From Flagellimonas sp. MMG031 (GTDB lineage: Bacteria; Bacteroidota; Bacteroidia; Flavobacteriales; Flavobacteriaceae): a stretch of DNA of 64,000 nucleotides. The position numbers and the translations under genes are program-made. Shown one piece after another: positions 1-8,654 of the stretch (its first letter is position 1; the number at the start of each line of letters is the position of its first letter). The stretch is from contig NZ_CP157804.1 of assembly GCF_040112705.1 (NCBI RefSeq), positions 1,428,501-1,492,500 on the forward strand, written 5' to 3'. Under the pieces are notes generated by a model. It was not told the DNA's origin. It saw nothing but the letters and a program-made list of their open reading frames with translations, and searched no databases.

Positions 1-54
1 GATGCGGAAATCAAACAAAACAATATATCACTGGGCCTTCGGTTTGATATATAA
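1..54 (+). CDS. C-terminal end of an outer-membrane-type protein (partial)
   Basis: The window opens inside a reading frame of 17 codons that ends at a TAA. The last residues (ISLGLRFDI) alternate hydrophobic and polar side chains and end in an aromatic/hydrophobic pattern. This is the usual look of a final beta-strand of an outer-membrane barrel. A strong terminator follows 20 bases later, which supports a real gene end. The family cannot be named from so short a tail; it could also be a soluble beta-sheet protein. Confidence 0.5.
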   Translation, partial: DAEIKQNNISLGLRFDI

Positions 55-73
55 CCACTCCAATGGGTTAGCC

Positions 74-100
74 AACGGTCGGGTTTCCCGGCCGTTTTTT
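74..100 (+). terminator. Rho-independent terminator after the partial first gene
   Basis: A 10-bp stem (74-83 with 87-96, one G-T wobble) with a TTT loop is followed by a run of T. The T run lies on the plus strand, so it serves the gene ending at 54. The leftward gene that begins its stop at 99 has no U-run on its own strand here. Confidence 0.85.
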
Positions 101-341
101 ATTTCAGTAGGGCCTGTTCCATTTCTGGCGTAAAATCTTCCTTGTAGTAGACTTTTTTGCAGTGGGAACATTCCGCATAGCGGATATTATTGATCGTAAA
201 TAGCGGAATCCAGAACAAATGGGCATAGTTGGGCTGTGCCACTGCTGTCAATGTCCCAGTTTGGTTGCAATAGGGGCAAGTTGCGTGGGTAAGTACCTTG
301 GTCTCTTTTTTGCCGGGTCGTGTTCCAAAGAATAGAATCAT
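99..341 (-). CDS. Small zinc-ribbon protein
   Basis: An 80-residue protein with two CxxC pairs: CPYC near residue 22 and CSHC near residue 58. This is the layout of the zinc-ribbon family of small proteins common in Bacteroidota. Between the knuckles lies a hydrophobic stretch (AHLFWIPLFTI) typical of this family. It starts with ATG and MILFFGTRPGKK, also typical. It may bind zinc and act as a structural or adaptor domain; no specific role is known. It stands alone, convergent with the partial gene at the left edge. Confidence 0.75.
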   Translation of the reverse strand: MILFFGTRPGKKETKVLTHATCPYCNQTGTLTAVAQPNYAHLFWIPLFTINNIRYAECSHCKKVYYKEDFTPEMEQALLK

Positions 342-446
342 GGCTACTGGATGTTGATATGTTCAAAATTAGCGTTTCCCAAATGATTAAAGAAAAATGA
401 ATTTCGTTTTTAATTATTTTCTACATTCGCCCACATTTTTGAAGCA

Positions 447-1076
447 TTGAACGCCTATCACGGTTTGGAGGATTGGTTGTCCTGGATGGATGACATCTCC
501 AGTAAGGATTATGTGATTATCGACCACTTTCTAAGGGACGAGCTGTATACGGAGATCAAAACTTTTTTTCTCGGTAAGCTGCCCAGTTTTAAGGAAGCGG
601 GAATAGGTGCCCATGCCGATCATCAAATCGACACGAAAATACGGGGGGATTTCACCTATTGGTTGGACAGGAACCGTGACGCCCGATTAACGGGCTATTG
701 GGACCTTTTGGATGAGACGATGCATATTTTCAACCGATATTGCTACCTCAGTCTGTCGGGATATGAATTCCATTTGGCCCATTACCCATCGGGTGGTCAT
801 TACGATAAGCATTTGGACCAGTTCGAAAACCGTAACAACCGGATGATTTCCATGATCATCTATTTGAACGATGACTGGAAACAAGGGGATGGTGGCGAGC
901 TCGAAATCTTCGAAAAAGATGGTTCCAGTTTTTTGGTAGAGCCATTGGCGGGCCGCTGTGTTATGTTTAAAAGTGCCGAAGTGCCCCATGCAGTGCTCAA
1001 GGCCCACAAAAGTAGATTTAGCCTTACGGGATGGTTGTTGCACCAACCCTCTTCGGTGGGCAAATTGTTCGTATGA
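447..1076 (+). CDS. 2OG-Fe(II) oxygenase (prolyl 4-hydroxylase-like)
   Basis: A protein of about 209 residues with a complete double-stranded beta-helix signature. It has H122-x-D124 (in HLDQF) and H181 for iron, and R190 for 2-oxoglutarate. Around these are the usual IIYLNDDW and GGELEIF strands. Such enzymes hydroxylate protein or small-molecule substrates; the substrate here is unknown. The start is uncertain: TTG at 447 gives the full N-terminus, while ATG at 486 would remove 13 residues without touching the fold. It runs towards the leftward gene at 1077, and the two stop codons abut. Confidence 0.85.
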   Translation: MNAYHGLEDWLSWMDDISSKDYVIIDHFLRDELYTEIKTFFLGKLPSFKEAGIGAHADHQIDTKIRGDFTYWLDRNRDARLTGYWDLLDETMHIFNRYCYLSLSGYEFHLAHYPSGGHYDKHLDQFENRNNRMISMIIYLNDDWKQGDGGELEIFEKDGSSFLVEPLAGRCVMFKSAEVPHAVLKAHKSRFSLTGWLLHQPSSVGKLFV

Positions 1077-1388
1077 TCAATCCTTTTTGTACGGAATCTG
1101 TTTAATGAGTTCCTCGTTTTGCCCACTGGTGGCGCTATAGGACATCACCATGGTGCCCTTGGTGCCGTCCTTTGCCTCAATGGCAAATACAGTAGACTGA
1201 TCGCCCGGATTGGTCATTCCCTCAAACCGATAGGAATCGATAATCTGTAGGTCATCAGGCTGATACTCCCTTTTGGAATAGAGTGCCTTAATGCACGTTT
1301 CGTCGGCCTCAAAATCCTCTTTATATCCGTCCTCTTGTGTCAATGTATTTATTGCTTCTGAAAGTGTTGTAAAACTATGTCTGTCCAT
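1077..1388 (-). CDS. Conserved small protein, often mislabelled PRPP synthetase
   Basis: A 103-residue acidic protein with no signal peptide or membrane segment. The pattern (SFTTLSEAI near the start, YRFEGMTNPGD in the middle) matches a small Bacteroidota family. Databases often label it phosphoribosylpyrophosphate synthetase, but it is far too short and lacks the PRPP-binding motif, so I do not accept that name. It lies 9 bp downstream of hemG on the same strand and is probably co-transcribed with it. Function unknown. Confidence 0.7.
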   Translation of the reverse strand: MDRHSFTTLSEAINTLTQEDGYKEDFEADETCIKALYSKREYQPDDLQIIDSYRFEGMTNPGDQSTVFAIEAKDGTKGTMVMSYSATSGQNEELIKQIPYKKD

Positions 1389-1397
1389 ATATGTTGA

Positions 1398-1931
1398 TTA
1401 TGTTTTTAATCGGTTCGAAAAACTGAGGACCTGTTCCTTGACTTTGGTCCAATCCGTGTATTCATGGTCTTTGTCCGTATCCACGGACCCTCCTTCTTTT
1501 TTGGCAATGGAACGCATGATCAGTTTTTTGAAATAATTATATTTTGTGTATTTCAAAGCTCCGGCGATATGCCAAACGGTCGCAGTGTTCCATTGCATTT
1601 CTTTCAAAAAGTCCTCGGCTACCTGCGTTATCTCTTCGTGTTCCTCTTTAATGGAAGATGCCATGGCCATACTCACTGAAAAAAAAGCTGTGGGCATGCT
1701 ATTCAAGGTATCTAAATGCTCTAGCACATAATCCTTGATCAAGGTGTTGTACTTCTGCACATGTACGGAGCTCCCGATAAGGGCAGCGTCAAAATCGTTC
1801 GGGGCAGGAGGTTCCTCCACAGCGTTGGCAATAGCTACTTGATGGCCTTCCTCCTGAAGGACCTGTTCCATAAACCGGGCAATTTTTCGCGTTTGCCCTT
1901 CCACGGTGCCATAAATGATTAATATTTTCAT
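1398..1931 (-). CDS. hemG: Menaquinone-dependent protoporphyrinogen IX dehydrogenase (HemG type)
   Basis: A 177-residue flavodoxin-fold protein. The N-terminal strand and FMN phosphate loop (ILIIYGTVEGQTRKIA, residues 3-18) are clear. So are LNSMPTAFFSVSMA near the middle and the IAGALKYTKYNYFKKLIMRSIA segment that marks HemG proteins against plain flavodoxins. The C-terminal half also keeps the GG-x-TD and YTDW pattern seen in E. coli HemG, and the length is close to that protein. It oxidises protoporphyrinogen IX in haem synthesis using the quinone pool, on the inner membrane. Upstream of the small gene at 1077 in a two-gene unit. Confidence 0.85.
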   Translation of the reverse strand: MKILIIYGTVEGQTRKIARFMEQVLQEEGHQVAIANAVEEPPAPNDFDAALIGSSVHVQKYNTLIKDYVLEHLDTLNSMPTAFFSVSMAMASSIKEEHEEITQVAEDFLKEMQWNTATVWHIAGALKYTKYNYFKKLIMRSIAKKEGGSVDTDKDHEYTDWTKVKEQVLSFSNRLKT

Positions 1932-2019
1932 GAGAACTTAGGTATTGGTTAAACTTCCCTAAGTTCTTGAATATCTCCTTTAAGTTACATGATTTTGGTC
2001 AGTTGACCATCCAAAACCA

Positions 2020-3846
2020 TCATAATTTCCCACCTACAATGGGGAGGGTGAGTGTAGTTCCTTCCAAATCTATGGTCAATTCGGTGCCGGGCTCCGGCCA
2101 GAGGGTGAATTCCTTGTCGCTGGAGAATATCATCAAGCCAATTTGTTGTCCCTTTGGGATTATTTGGTCATCGGGCATCAACTCAAATTCCATTTCATAA
2201 AATTTCCCTGGAACCAAAGGTTTACTCTCGGTCAATGATTGATGGTTTTGAGGGTCGGCCCATCCACGCGTGATGATGTTATCGGTAATTTTGGTGTTCA
2301 GGGCTTCCGACCATGGCAATGAAACCAACCATACGGATAAATTGGCAGCAGGTTTGCTACTGGCCATCTTGATATTGATTTTGGGTATGCCGGAGATGTG
2401 CACATCCTTGGTTAATATTGGAGTGACATATAGTAATCGGTGCTCGGTGGTCTCCGCTTTTGCCAAACTGGAGCCTGAAAAGGAATAATTGTCCACTAAG
2501 GTCTCGGTTCCAGCATTATCTGGCCTATCCGTAGACAATCCACCTTTTCCTGGGGCACCTGGACTTAGGTGAAGTGTGACGTCCTTGGCATCCGGATTGG
2601 GATAGTCTGCATAGGGAGTTGGGTTGTCCTTTGCATCATTTTCCCTCACGATCCATGCTTTGGGGTCGTTTTCTACCCCGTTTTCTACCCCGTACAGGTA
2701 ACGGGTAAACCAGCGGTTCATCATCGAAATGGGAGGTGGGCCACCATGTCCGTTCTGATGATAATAAATTTGGACAGGCAATCCCATTTCCTTGGCTTTT
2801 TTATAAATCCGATAGCTGTGTTCGGGCATTACGTTCCAGTCGTTGAAACCGTGCGACATTAATATGGCCGCTTTCATGGGTTTCATGTCGTTCAGATAAT
2901 CCCTTCCAGCCCAAAAGTCATTGTAATCACCGGTAATACGATCGAGTCCGTTCTTCATTTCCGTATCACGGATTACTTTATTGTTCCGGGCTCTTTTGGA
3001 TTCGTCTCCGCTGTGGATAAAATCATAAAGCACATCAATATCTTCACCCAAATATCCTCCTGGAGACCGAACCAATCCATTGGAACGATAATAGTGGTAA
3101 TAGGAAGTGTTCGGGGCAATGGGGATGATGGCTTCCAGTCCATCGACTCCTGTTGTCGCAGCCGCCAATGGTAGGGTCCCGTTGTATGAAGTACCCGTCA
3201 TGCCCACCTTTCCAGTGCACCAATAGGCCTTCACTTCTGTATCCCCATCCCTTTCGGTATACCCTTTGGCCCTCCCGTTGAGCCAATCGATAACGGCTTT
3301 TGGGGCAAGGGATTCATTATCACCGCCCACGGTTGGAGCACCGTCCGATAGCCCTGTGCCCGGGGAAGAGGAATGGACAACGATATAGCCTCTGGGCACC
3401 CATGTCATCACTTGGGAGTTTGAAATAATGGGGCGTTCCCCAACACGTGTCACGTTGGGGTGCGTTCTCGGTTTTGGAGCTTCTCCCAGTTCGTGTTTTA
3501 CGTCCCAAAAAATACCTTTATCCATTCCTGCGGTACCTGCATAATAGGGACTGGATTCATAAATTACGGGAAGTTGTAGTCCTTCTGTTTCGGTTTGTTC
3601 CGGTCGTGTGACATCTACGTGCATACGATCAAGTTTTCCGTCACCATCCGAATCAAACTCCGTTTCTACCCAAAGGTCGTGGCGAATCCATTTGCTGGGG
3701 TCGGAAAAGGCTTCGACCACTTGTGCTTCGCCATTTTCGATAATGGGACCCGCTTTTTTGGCCATTTGGCCGTAGGCAGATACAATAAAAGTCAATAGTA
3801 CGGTGGTGATGGCCCACCGAGTACTTGCCATTTTTTTGATCTTCAT
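2020..3846 (-). CDS. Secreted S15-family Xaa-Pro dipeptidyl-peptidase / CocE-NonD hydrolase
   Basis: A 608-residue protein with an N-terminal signal peptide (about residues 1-26, ending SAYGQ). The catalytic alpha/beta-hydrolase domain carries the nucleophile motif GTSYNG. A helical cap follows, with SHGFNDWNV near the Asp and GHGG as the likely catalytic His region. The C-terminal third is the jelly-roll X-Pro dipeptidyl-peptidase domain. The family releases Xaa-Pro dipeptides or hydrolyses esters; the exact substrate is not evident. Probably periplasmic or surface. ATG at 3846 is chosen; a second ATG five codons later is also possible. It diverges from dnaG. Confidence 0.85.
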   Translation of the reverse strand: MKIKKMASTRWAITTVLLTFIVSAYGQMAKKAGPIIENGEAQVVEAFSDPSKWIRHDLWVETEFDSDGDGKLDRMHVDVTRPEQTETEGLQLPVIYESSPYYAGTAGMDKGIFWDVKHELGEAPKPRTHPNVTRVGERPIISNSQVMTWVPRGYIVVHSSSPGTGLSDGAPTVGGDNESLAPKAVIDWLNGRAKGYTERDGDTEVKAYWCTGKVGMTGTSYNGTLPLAAATTGVDGLEAIIPIAPNTSYYHYYRSNGLVRSPGGYLGEDIDVLYDFIHSGDESKRARNNKVIRDTEMKNGLDRITGDYNDFWAGRDYLNDMKPMKAAILMSHGFNDWNVMPEHSYRIYKKAKEMGLPVQIYYHQNGHGGPPPISMMNRWFTRYLYGVENGVENDPKAWIVRENDAKDNPTPYADYPNPDAKDVTLHLSPGAPGKGGLSTDRPDNAGTETLVDNYSFSGSSLAKAETTEHRLLYVTPILTKDVHISGIPKINIKMASSKPAANLSVWLVSLPWSEALNTKITDNIITRGWADPQNHQSLTESKPLVPGKFYEMEFELMPDDQIIPKGQQIGLMIFSSDKEFTLWPEPGTELTIDLEGTTLTLPIVGGKL

Positions 3847-3981
3847 ATTTCTTGTAATCTAGTTTACTTGCTCCAACGGCAAGAGCCCCTAAGATACAAA
3901 ATGTAAAAGATGGAATTCCTTCTTGCATTCACCAAAAACATTGTTTTTATTTACCTTTAACCGCTAGATTGATACAGTACC

Positions 3982-5955
3982 TTGATTTCAAAAACCACCA
4001 TAGACCAAGTATACGAGACTGCCCGTTTGGAGGAGGTAATCGGTGATTTTGTACAATTGAAGAAATCAGGGTCCAATTTTAAGGGATTGAGTCCTTTTAC
4101 GGATGAACGGACCCCTAGTTTCATGGTTTCCCCTGTGAAGCAGATATGGAAGGATTTCAGTAGCGGGAAAGGAGGCAATGTGGTGGCTTTTTTGATGGAG
4201 CACGAACATTTTACCTATCCCGAAGCCATAAAGTACTTGGCCAAAAAATATAATATTGAGGTTGAGGAAACCGAACAGACCAATGAGCAAAAGGAGCAGG
4301 CCAACGAGCGGGAAAGCATGTATCTGGTCTCGGAATATGCCCAAAAGTACTTTGCCCAGACCCTTTGGGAAAGCGAACCGGGAAAGGCCATAGGGCTGTC
4401 GTACTTCAAGGAACGTGGGTTCACGGACGAGACCATCAAAAAGTTTGGCCTTGGCTATAGTCTGGATGAGTGGGAGGCCTTTACCAAAACCGCCTTGGAT
4501 AAAGGGTATCAGTTGGAGTTTTTGGAAAAAACAGGGCTGACCATTGTCAAGGAACAGGCGGGGGGCGAGAACAGGACATTCGACCGTTTCAAAGGGCGGG
4601 TCATGTTCCCCATCCATTCCATGAGTGGCCGGGTGCTCGGTTTTGGTGGCCGTATTTTGACGAATGATAAGAAAGCCGCCAAATACTTGAACTCGCCCGA
4701 AAGCGAGATTTACCACAAAAGCAAGGTGCTCTACGGCATTTATTTTGCCAAACAGGCCATTGCCAAAGAGGACAACTGTTTTTTGGTGGAAGGGTATACG
4801 GATGTCATCCAAATGTACCAAAGCGGTATTGAGAATGTGGTATCCTCCAGTGGAACCGCATTGACCCCCGAACAGATTCGGCTCATAAATAGGTTGACCA
4901 AGAACATTACCGTTCTTTTTGATGGTGATGCTGCTGGACTTAGGGCTTCCCTTCGCGGTATCGACCTGATCTTGGAACAGGGGATGAACGTAAAGGTGTG
5001 CACTTTTCCGGAGGGCGAGGACCCCGATAGTTTTTCCAAGAACAATACCTACGAGGATTTGGTGGCGTATCTGGAGGGGAATGCCATGGACTTTATCCAG
5101 TTCAAAACTTCCTTGCTGGCCAAGGAAGCCGCCAACGACCCTATCAAAAGGGCCGATACGGTGCGGGATATTGTAAACAGTATCAGTAAAATCCCCGATC
5201 GTATCCGACAGGAAATTTATGTGCAGGAATGTGCCAAGATGATGCAGATTTCTGAAGAAGTCCTGTACAATACCTTGGCGCAGCTGGACAAAAAGCACCA
5301 GACCGATACGGCTAAAAAGGCCAAGCAAGAACAGAAGGTCTTTGAAGTGGTCAAGAACGATGCAGTGGTGGAAAAGGTGGATGTCCAGTACGAGTTGGAG
5401 CGGAAAATTATAGAGGTCCTATTGTTGTATGGTAACCAAAAGCAGGAATTTGAGGACTTGGTGCTGAAAGAGAATGAAGATGGAGAATTGGTCTTGGAGC
5501 CGGAAATTGTGGAATCCAAAGTATATGAAAAAGTGTATTTGGATCTTCAGGATGATGAAATTGAACTGACCAATGAGCAGTTCAAGACCATTTATTATAA
5601 ATTGATAGAGCGGTTGAATGAGGATACCGAGTTTTCTGTGAGTTCTTTTCTATCGGAACTGGACCAAGAAGTGGTTGCTGAGGTATCCTCCATATTGATG
5701 GAGGAGGAGCAATATGTGCTCCATGATTGGGAGCGACGGGATATTTATCCTAAAGAGAAAAAAATAGGAGTGGCACAATTGGTAGGTGAGACTATTCTAA
5801 CCCTTCGGTGCAACCTTATTAAAAACCGTATTGAAAAGCTGAAGGAAAAAACACAGGACCACGTGGGCGACAATACCGAAATTTTGGAGGAGATTATGAA
5901 CTACCTTCAACTTAACAAACTCTTGAACGCCAAATTGAACCGCGTACTTTCCTAA
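3982..5955 (+). CDS. dnaG: DNA primase, zinc-ligand-less N-terminal domain
   Basis: A 657-residue primase starting at TTG. It makes RNA primers for replication with DnaB. The N-terminal domain has the usual SPF..ERTPSF and KGGNVVAFLM blocks, but the four zinc ligands are replaced: S37, T40, D58 and S61 stand where CHC2-type primases have Cys, His, Cys, Cys. The TOPRIM core is intact, with VEGYTD near residue 268 and the DGDAAG acidic motif near 314. The C-terminal region (from about 430) is the helicase-interaction part and is rich in Glu and Lys. The zinc loss appears to be a flavobacterial trait rather than decay, as the rest of the fold is well kept. Confidence 0.95.
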   Translation: MISKTTIDQVYETARLEEVIGDFVQLKKSGSNFKGLSPFTDERTPSFMVSPVKQIWKDFSSGKGGNVVAFLMEHEHFTYPEAIKYLAKKYNIEVEETEQTNEQKEQANERESMYLVSEYAQKYFAQTLWESEPGKAIGLSYFKERGFTDETIKKFGLGYSLDEWEAFTKTALDKGYQLEFLEKTGLTIVKEQAGGENRTFDRFKGRVMFPIHSMSGRVLGFGGRILTNDKKAAKYLNSPESEIYHKSKVLYGIYFAKQAIAKEDNCFLVEGYTDVIQMYQSGIENVVSSSGTALTPEQIRLINRLTKNITVLFDGDAAGLRASLRGIDLILEQGMNVKVCTFPEGEDPDSFSKNNTYEDLVAYLEGNAMDFIQFKTSLLAKEAANDPIKRADTVRDIVNSISKIPDRIRQEIYVQECAKMMQISEEVLYNTLAQLDKKHQTDTAKKAKQEQKVFEVVKNDAVVEKVDVQYELERKIIEVLLLYGNQKQEFEDLVLKENEDGELVLEPEIVESKVYEKVYLDLQDDEIELTNEQFKTIYYKLIERLNEDTEFSVSSFLSELDQEVVAEVSSILMEEEQYVLHDWERRDIYPKEKKIGVAQLVGETILTLRCNLIKNRIEKLKEKTQDHVGDNTEILEEIMNYLQLNKLLNAKLNRVLS

Positions 5956-5959
5956 ACGT

Positions 5960-5990
5960 AAAAACCCTTTCCAATACAATTGAAAAGGGT
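5960..5990 (-). terminator. Terminator for the response regulator gene
   Basis: A hairpin (5964-5975 with 5979-5990, one mismatch) between two convergent genes. On the minus strand it is followed by a U-run (A-run at 5960-5963 on plus). It therefore ends transcription from the leftward gene at 6021; dnaG gains little from it because no T-run follows on plus. Confidence 0.65.
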
Positions 5991-6020
5991 CAATACAATA
6001 GTTGGTTTGGTTGGGTATTT

Positions 6021-6650
6021 CTAATAGAGTTCCAGGGCTTTGGCCTGTTGCAGCAAGTCCACCAAATTATCCACGTTCAACTTCTTCATCAATCGGGCTT
6101 TGTAGGTGCTTACTGTTTTTTCGTTCAGATTTAATCCCTCTGCTACTTCTTTGTTTCGTTTACCGCTGGCCAAGAGTTTCAATACTTCAACTTCTCGGGA
6201 AGAGAGTTTTCTAAAGAATCTTCTTGGTTTTTGGGTGCTTTCGTCGAAGGCAAGTCTTTGGGCCAGTTCATTGGTGATGAACATATTGCCTTCACTTACT
6301 TTTCTTACGGCTGAAATAATGTACTCCAAATCGGCAGTTTTGGAAAGGTATCCGTAGGCACCGGCTCGTATGGTGCTCAAGGCGTACACATCTTCGGATT
6401 GCCCGCTGTACATTAAAGTTTTAATGTCAGGGAAATCCTGTTTCATTTTTCTTAGGGTGGCAATTCCGTTGATTTCGGGAATGTCCATCTCCAAAATAAC
6501 TACATCGGGGGTTATGGATTTCAATGTATTAAAAAGCTCTTCGGTAGTTGATACGTCTGCAATGATTTCAATGTCAGAGCTGGATTCAAGTACCTTTTTG
6601 ATACCAAGCCTTACAACCGGATGGTTATCAGCTATCAATACTTTTATCAT
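6021..6650 (-). CDS. LuxR/NarL-family response regulator with Glu at the phosphorylation site
   Basis: A 209-residue protein with an N-terminal receiver domain (1-120) and a C-terminal LuxR-type helix-turn-helix (about 145-209, LSSREVEVLKLLASGKRNKEVA). The receiver lacks the normal phosphoacceptor: the motif is VVILEMDIP, with E54 where NarL/FixJ have Asp. The acidic pair is D8-N9 instead of DD, while the conserved Lys (YLSKTA) is kept. It may act as a permanently on-like or phosphorylation-independent regulator. No histidine kinase gene is adjacent. Target genes are unknown. Confidence 0.9.
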   Translation of the reverse strand: MIKVLIADNHPVVRLGIKKVLESSSDIEIIADVSTTEELFNTLKSITPDVVILEMDIPEINGIATLRKMKQDFPDIKTLMYSGQSEDVYALSTIRAGAYGYLSKTADLEYIISAVRKVSEGNMFITNELAQRLAFDESTQKPRRFFRKLSSREVEVLKLLASGKRNKEVAEGLNLNEKTVSTYKARLMKKLNVDNLVDLLQQAKALELY

Positions 6651-6750
6651 TTTCTTAAGATTTGTTTAATGAATGGTTAGTGGCTAAAAACTTACAATAA
6701 TTAGCAAGCAAGATAACAATTTAATCATGTAAAAGTGTAATTTTTTTCTT

Positions 6751-6778
6751 AAAACCATAGTTTTTATATGGTTTTTTT
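6751..6778 (+). other. Hairpin with T-run in the regulator-nadE gap
   Basis: A 9-bp perfect stem (6751-6759 with 6767-6775) followed by a T-run on the plus strand. It looks like a terminator, but no rightward gene lies upstream of it. On the minus strand it falls between the end of nadE and the start of the response regulator, where it would be followed by A. It may be an mRNA 3-prime stabiliser or part of the regulator leader. Confidence 0.4.
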
Positions 6779-6809
6779 CGTCTTAATCTAAGGTTTTTAG
6801 GGTGAACCG

Positions 6810-7598
6810 CTACTTTAAATTACTTGGAATTTCACAAATGGGAATCGGAACCATCTTGTGTTTGTTGGCGGTGTTGTATCTTTTATAAATAGTGAAAACT
6901 TCCTTTTCCCTACCCGTAAAATCGGCCGCAGTTTTACCCTTATCGTCCATGTCCATCGCCCATTCCAGTTCGGGGTATGAAGCCCCTATTTGGTCTTCGT
7001 CCGTTCTGCTATCTCCCCAGAGTCCATCGGTGGGGGCTGCCTCCATGATATCTTGGTTGACACCCAGCACTCTTCCTAGTTCGTACACTTCTGTTTTGAC
7101 CAGGTCGGCAATAGGGGAGAGATCTACACCGCCGTCACCATATTTGGTATAGAAGCCTACGCCAAAATCTTCAACCTTATTCCCGGTTCCCGCTACCAAA
7201 TACCCTTTAAGGGCAGCAAAATAATATAAGGTTGTCATCCGGAGCCTTGCCCGGGTATTGGCAAGCGACATCATCCGTTCCTCCTCATCATCCACTTTTG
7301 GGAAAGCACCCACCAAACTGTCAAAGACGGGAGTAAGGTCAACGGGTTGTCTGGACACATTGGGAAAGTTTTCCATCAACCAATCAATATGTCGGTCCGC
7401 ACGGGTTACCTGATTTTTACCTTGGTGAATCGGCATTTCCAAACACAAAAGGTCCAATCCGGTTTTGGCACATAAGGTAGAGGTGACCGCAGAATCGATA
7501 CCTCCCGACACCCCAATGACAAAACCCTTACACTTGGCATTTTCGGCATAGTCCCTTAACCAATCAACAATATGTGCGATTACCTTTTCTGTTTGCAT
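6810..7598 (-). CDS. nadE: NH3-dependent NAD+ synthetase
   Basis: A 262-residue cytoplasmic enzyme that amidates deamido-NAD with ammonia and ATP, the last step of NAD synthesis. The PP-loop SGGIDS is at residues 31-36. The deamido-NAD and ATP region (LANTRARLRMTTLYYFA, GTGNKVED, YTKYGDGGVDLSPIADLVKTEV) is all present. The length equals that of the ammonia-only form, with no glutaminase domain. It is divergent from gldB. Confidence 0.95.
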   Translation of the reverse strand: MQTEKVIAHIVDWLRDYAENAKCKGFVIGVSGGIDSAVTSTLCAKTGLDLLCLEMPIHQGKNQVTRADRHIDWLMENFPNVSRQPVDLTPVFDSLVGAFPKVDDEEERMMSLANTRARLRMTTLYYFAALKGYLVAGTGNKVEDFGVGFYTKYGDGGVDLSPIADLVKTEVYELGRVLGVNQDIMEAAPTDGLWGDSRTDEDQIGASYPELEWAMDMDDKGKTAADFTGREKEVFTIYKRYNTANKHKMVPIPICEIPSNLK

Positions 7599-7623
7599 AT
7601 CTTCCTATTTAGATTCAATAATT

Positions 7624-7631
7624 TACCTTTG
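7624..7631 (+). promoter_or_regulatory. -7 element of the gldB promoter
   Basis: TACCTTTG matches the Bacteroidota -7 consensus TAnnTTTG exactly and lies 33 bases upstream of the gldB ATG at 7665. No good TTG is seen at the expected distance upstream, so the -33 part is weak. A start of transcription about 5-7 bases downstream is inferred. Confidence 0.5.
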
Positions 7632-7664
7632 TGCCCTGTAAATTTAAACCCTGTACCCTTAAAA

Positions 7665-8654
7665 ATGAAGCGGTTGTTGAAATACTTTAGGAATAGGATA
7701 GGTCATGGGATGCCTTTGGCTCTTATCTTGGTGCTTTGGTCTTGCGGGGAAACCGATAAAACGGAAGCTGAAATCGATAAAGTTCCCGTTGACCTCCGCA
7801 TTTCAAGATTCGACCTAGAATTTGCCGATGCCTCTGCTACGGAAATTCCCGAATTAAAGGCAAAATATCCTTATTTGTTCCCAGAACAGTTTCCAGATAG
7901 CGTATGGGTGGCCAAGTTATCGGATACCATTCAAATTGAGCTTTCCGAAGAAGTGGACAAGGCTTTTGGAGATTTTGAAGAGCAGGCTGCTGATTTGGAG
8001 TCGCTGTTCAAGCACATCAAATATTACTTTCCAGATACTGAGATACCGCATATTGTAACCTTGACTTCTGATGTGAGGTACGAGAACCGAATTATATTGA
8101 CAGACACACTTTTGCTTATCGGCCTAGATAACTATTTGGGCGAAGACCATCACTTTTACGAAGGAATGCAGCGCTACATTGCTGCTTCTTTGGATAAAAA
8201 GTTTTTGGCTTCGGATGTGGCCAATGCCTTTGCCAAAAAGGTGATTTCTTACCCAAGGAACCGGACGCTTCTCTCCCGCATGGTCTATTATGGCAAGGAA
8301 TTGTACCTGAAGGATAAATTGATTCCATCGGCTACGGATGCCCAAAAAATCGGCTATTCGGAAGAGCAAATGGATTGGGCTACGGCCAATGAGGAGCAAA
8401 TGTGGACCTACTTTGTGGAGCGGGAGCTGTTGTACAGCACCGACACAGGTTTGGACCGTAAATTTCTGGACCCAGCACCCTTCACTAAATTTGGTCTGGA
8501 GCTGGACAATGAATCCCCACCACGTTTGGGAAGGTACATGGGGTGGCAAATTGTGCGGGCCTTTATGGAAAAAACGGATACGGGTCTTCAACAATTGCTG
8601 GAAATGCCCGCGGATGAAATTTTAAAACAGTCAAATTACAAACCAAAACGATAA
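7665..8654 (+). CDS. gldB: Gliding motility lipoprotein GldB
   Basis: A 329-residue lipoprotein required for gliding motility and type IX secretion in Flavobacteria. The ATG at 7665 gives a clean signal peptide (basic MKRLLKYFRNR, then a hydrophobic stretch) ending in a lipobox with Cys about residue 28 (LVLWSCGE). The frame is open further upstream to 7572, but that would overlap nadE and spoil the signal peptide. It keeps features of the family such as IDKVPVDLRISRFD near the N-terminus and GRYMGWQIVRAF near the C-terminus. gldC follows directly after the stop. Confidence 0.93.
   Translation: MKRLLKYFRNRIGHGMPLALILVLWSCGETDKTEAEIDKVPVDLRISRFDLEFADASATEIPELKAKYPYLFPEQFPDSVWVAKLSDTIQIELSEEVDKAFGDFEEQAADLESLFKHIKYYFPDTEIPHIVTLTSDVRYENRIILTDTLLLIGLDNYLGEDHHFYEGMQRYIAASLDKKFLASDVANAFAKKVISYPRNRTLLSRMVYYGKELYLKDKLIPSATDAQKIGYSEEQMDWATANEEQMWTYFVERELLYSTDTGLDRKFLDPAPFTKFGLELDNESPPRLGRYMGWQIVRAFMEKTDTGLQQLLEMPADEILKQSNYKPKR

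Noticed and set aside
1077..1388. Phosphoribosylpyrophosphate synthetase
   Set aside because: A common database label for this small family, but at 103 residues and without a PRPP-binding motif it cannot be that enzyme.
4066..5328. A 420-codon open frame antisense to dnaG
   Set aside because: It lies wholly inside a clear dnaG gene, has no recognisable domain and shows a composition expected of a shadow frame.
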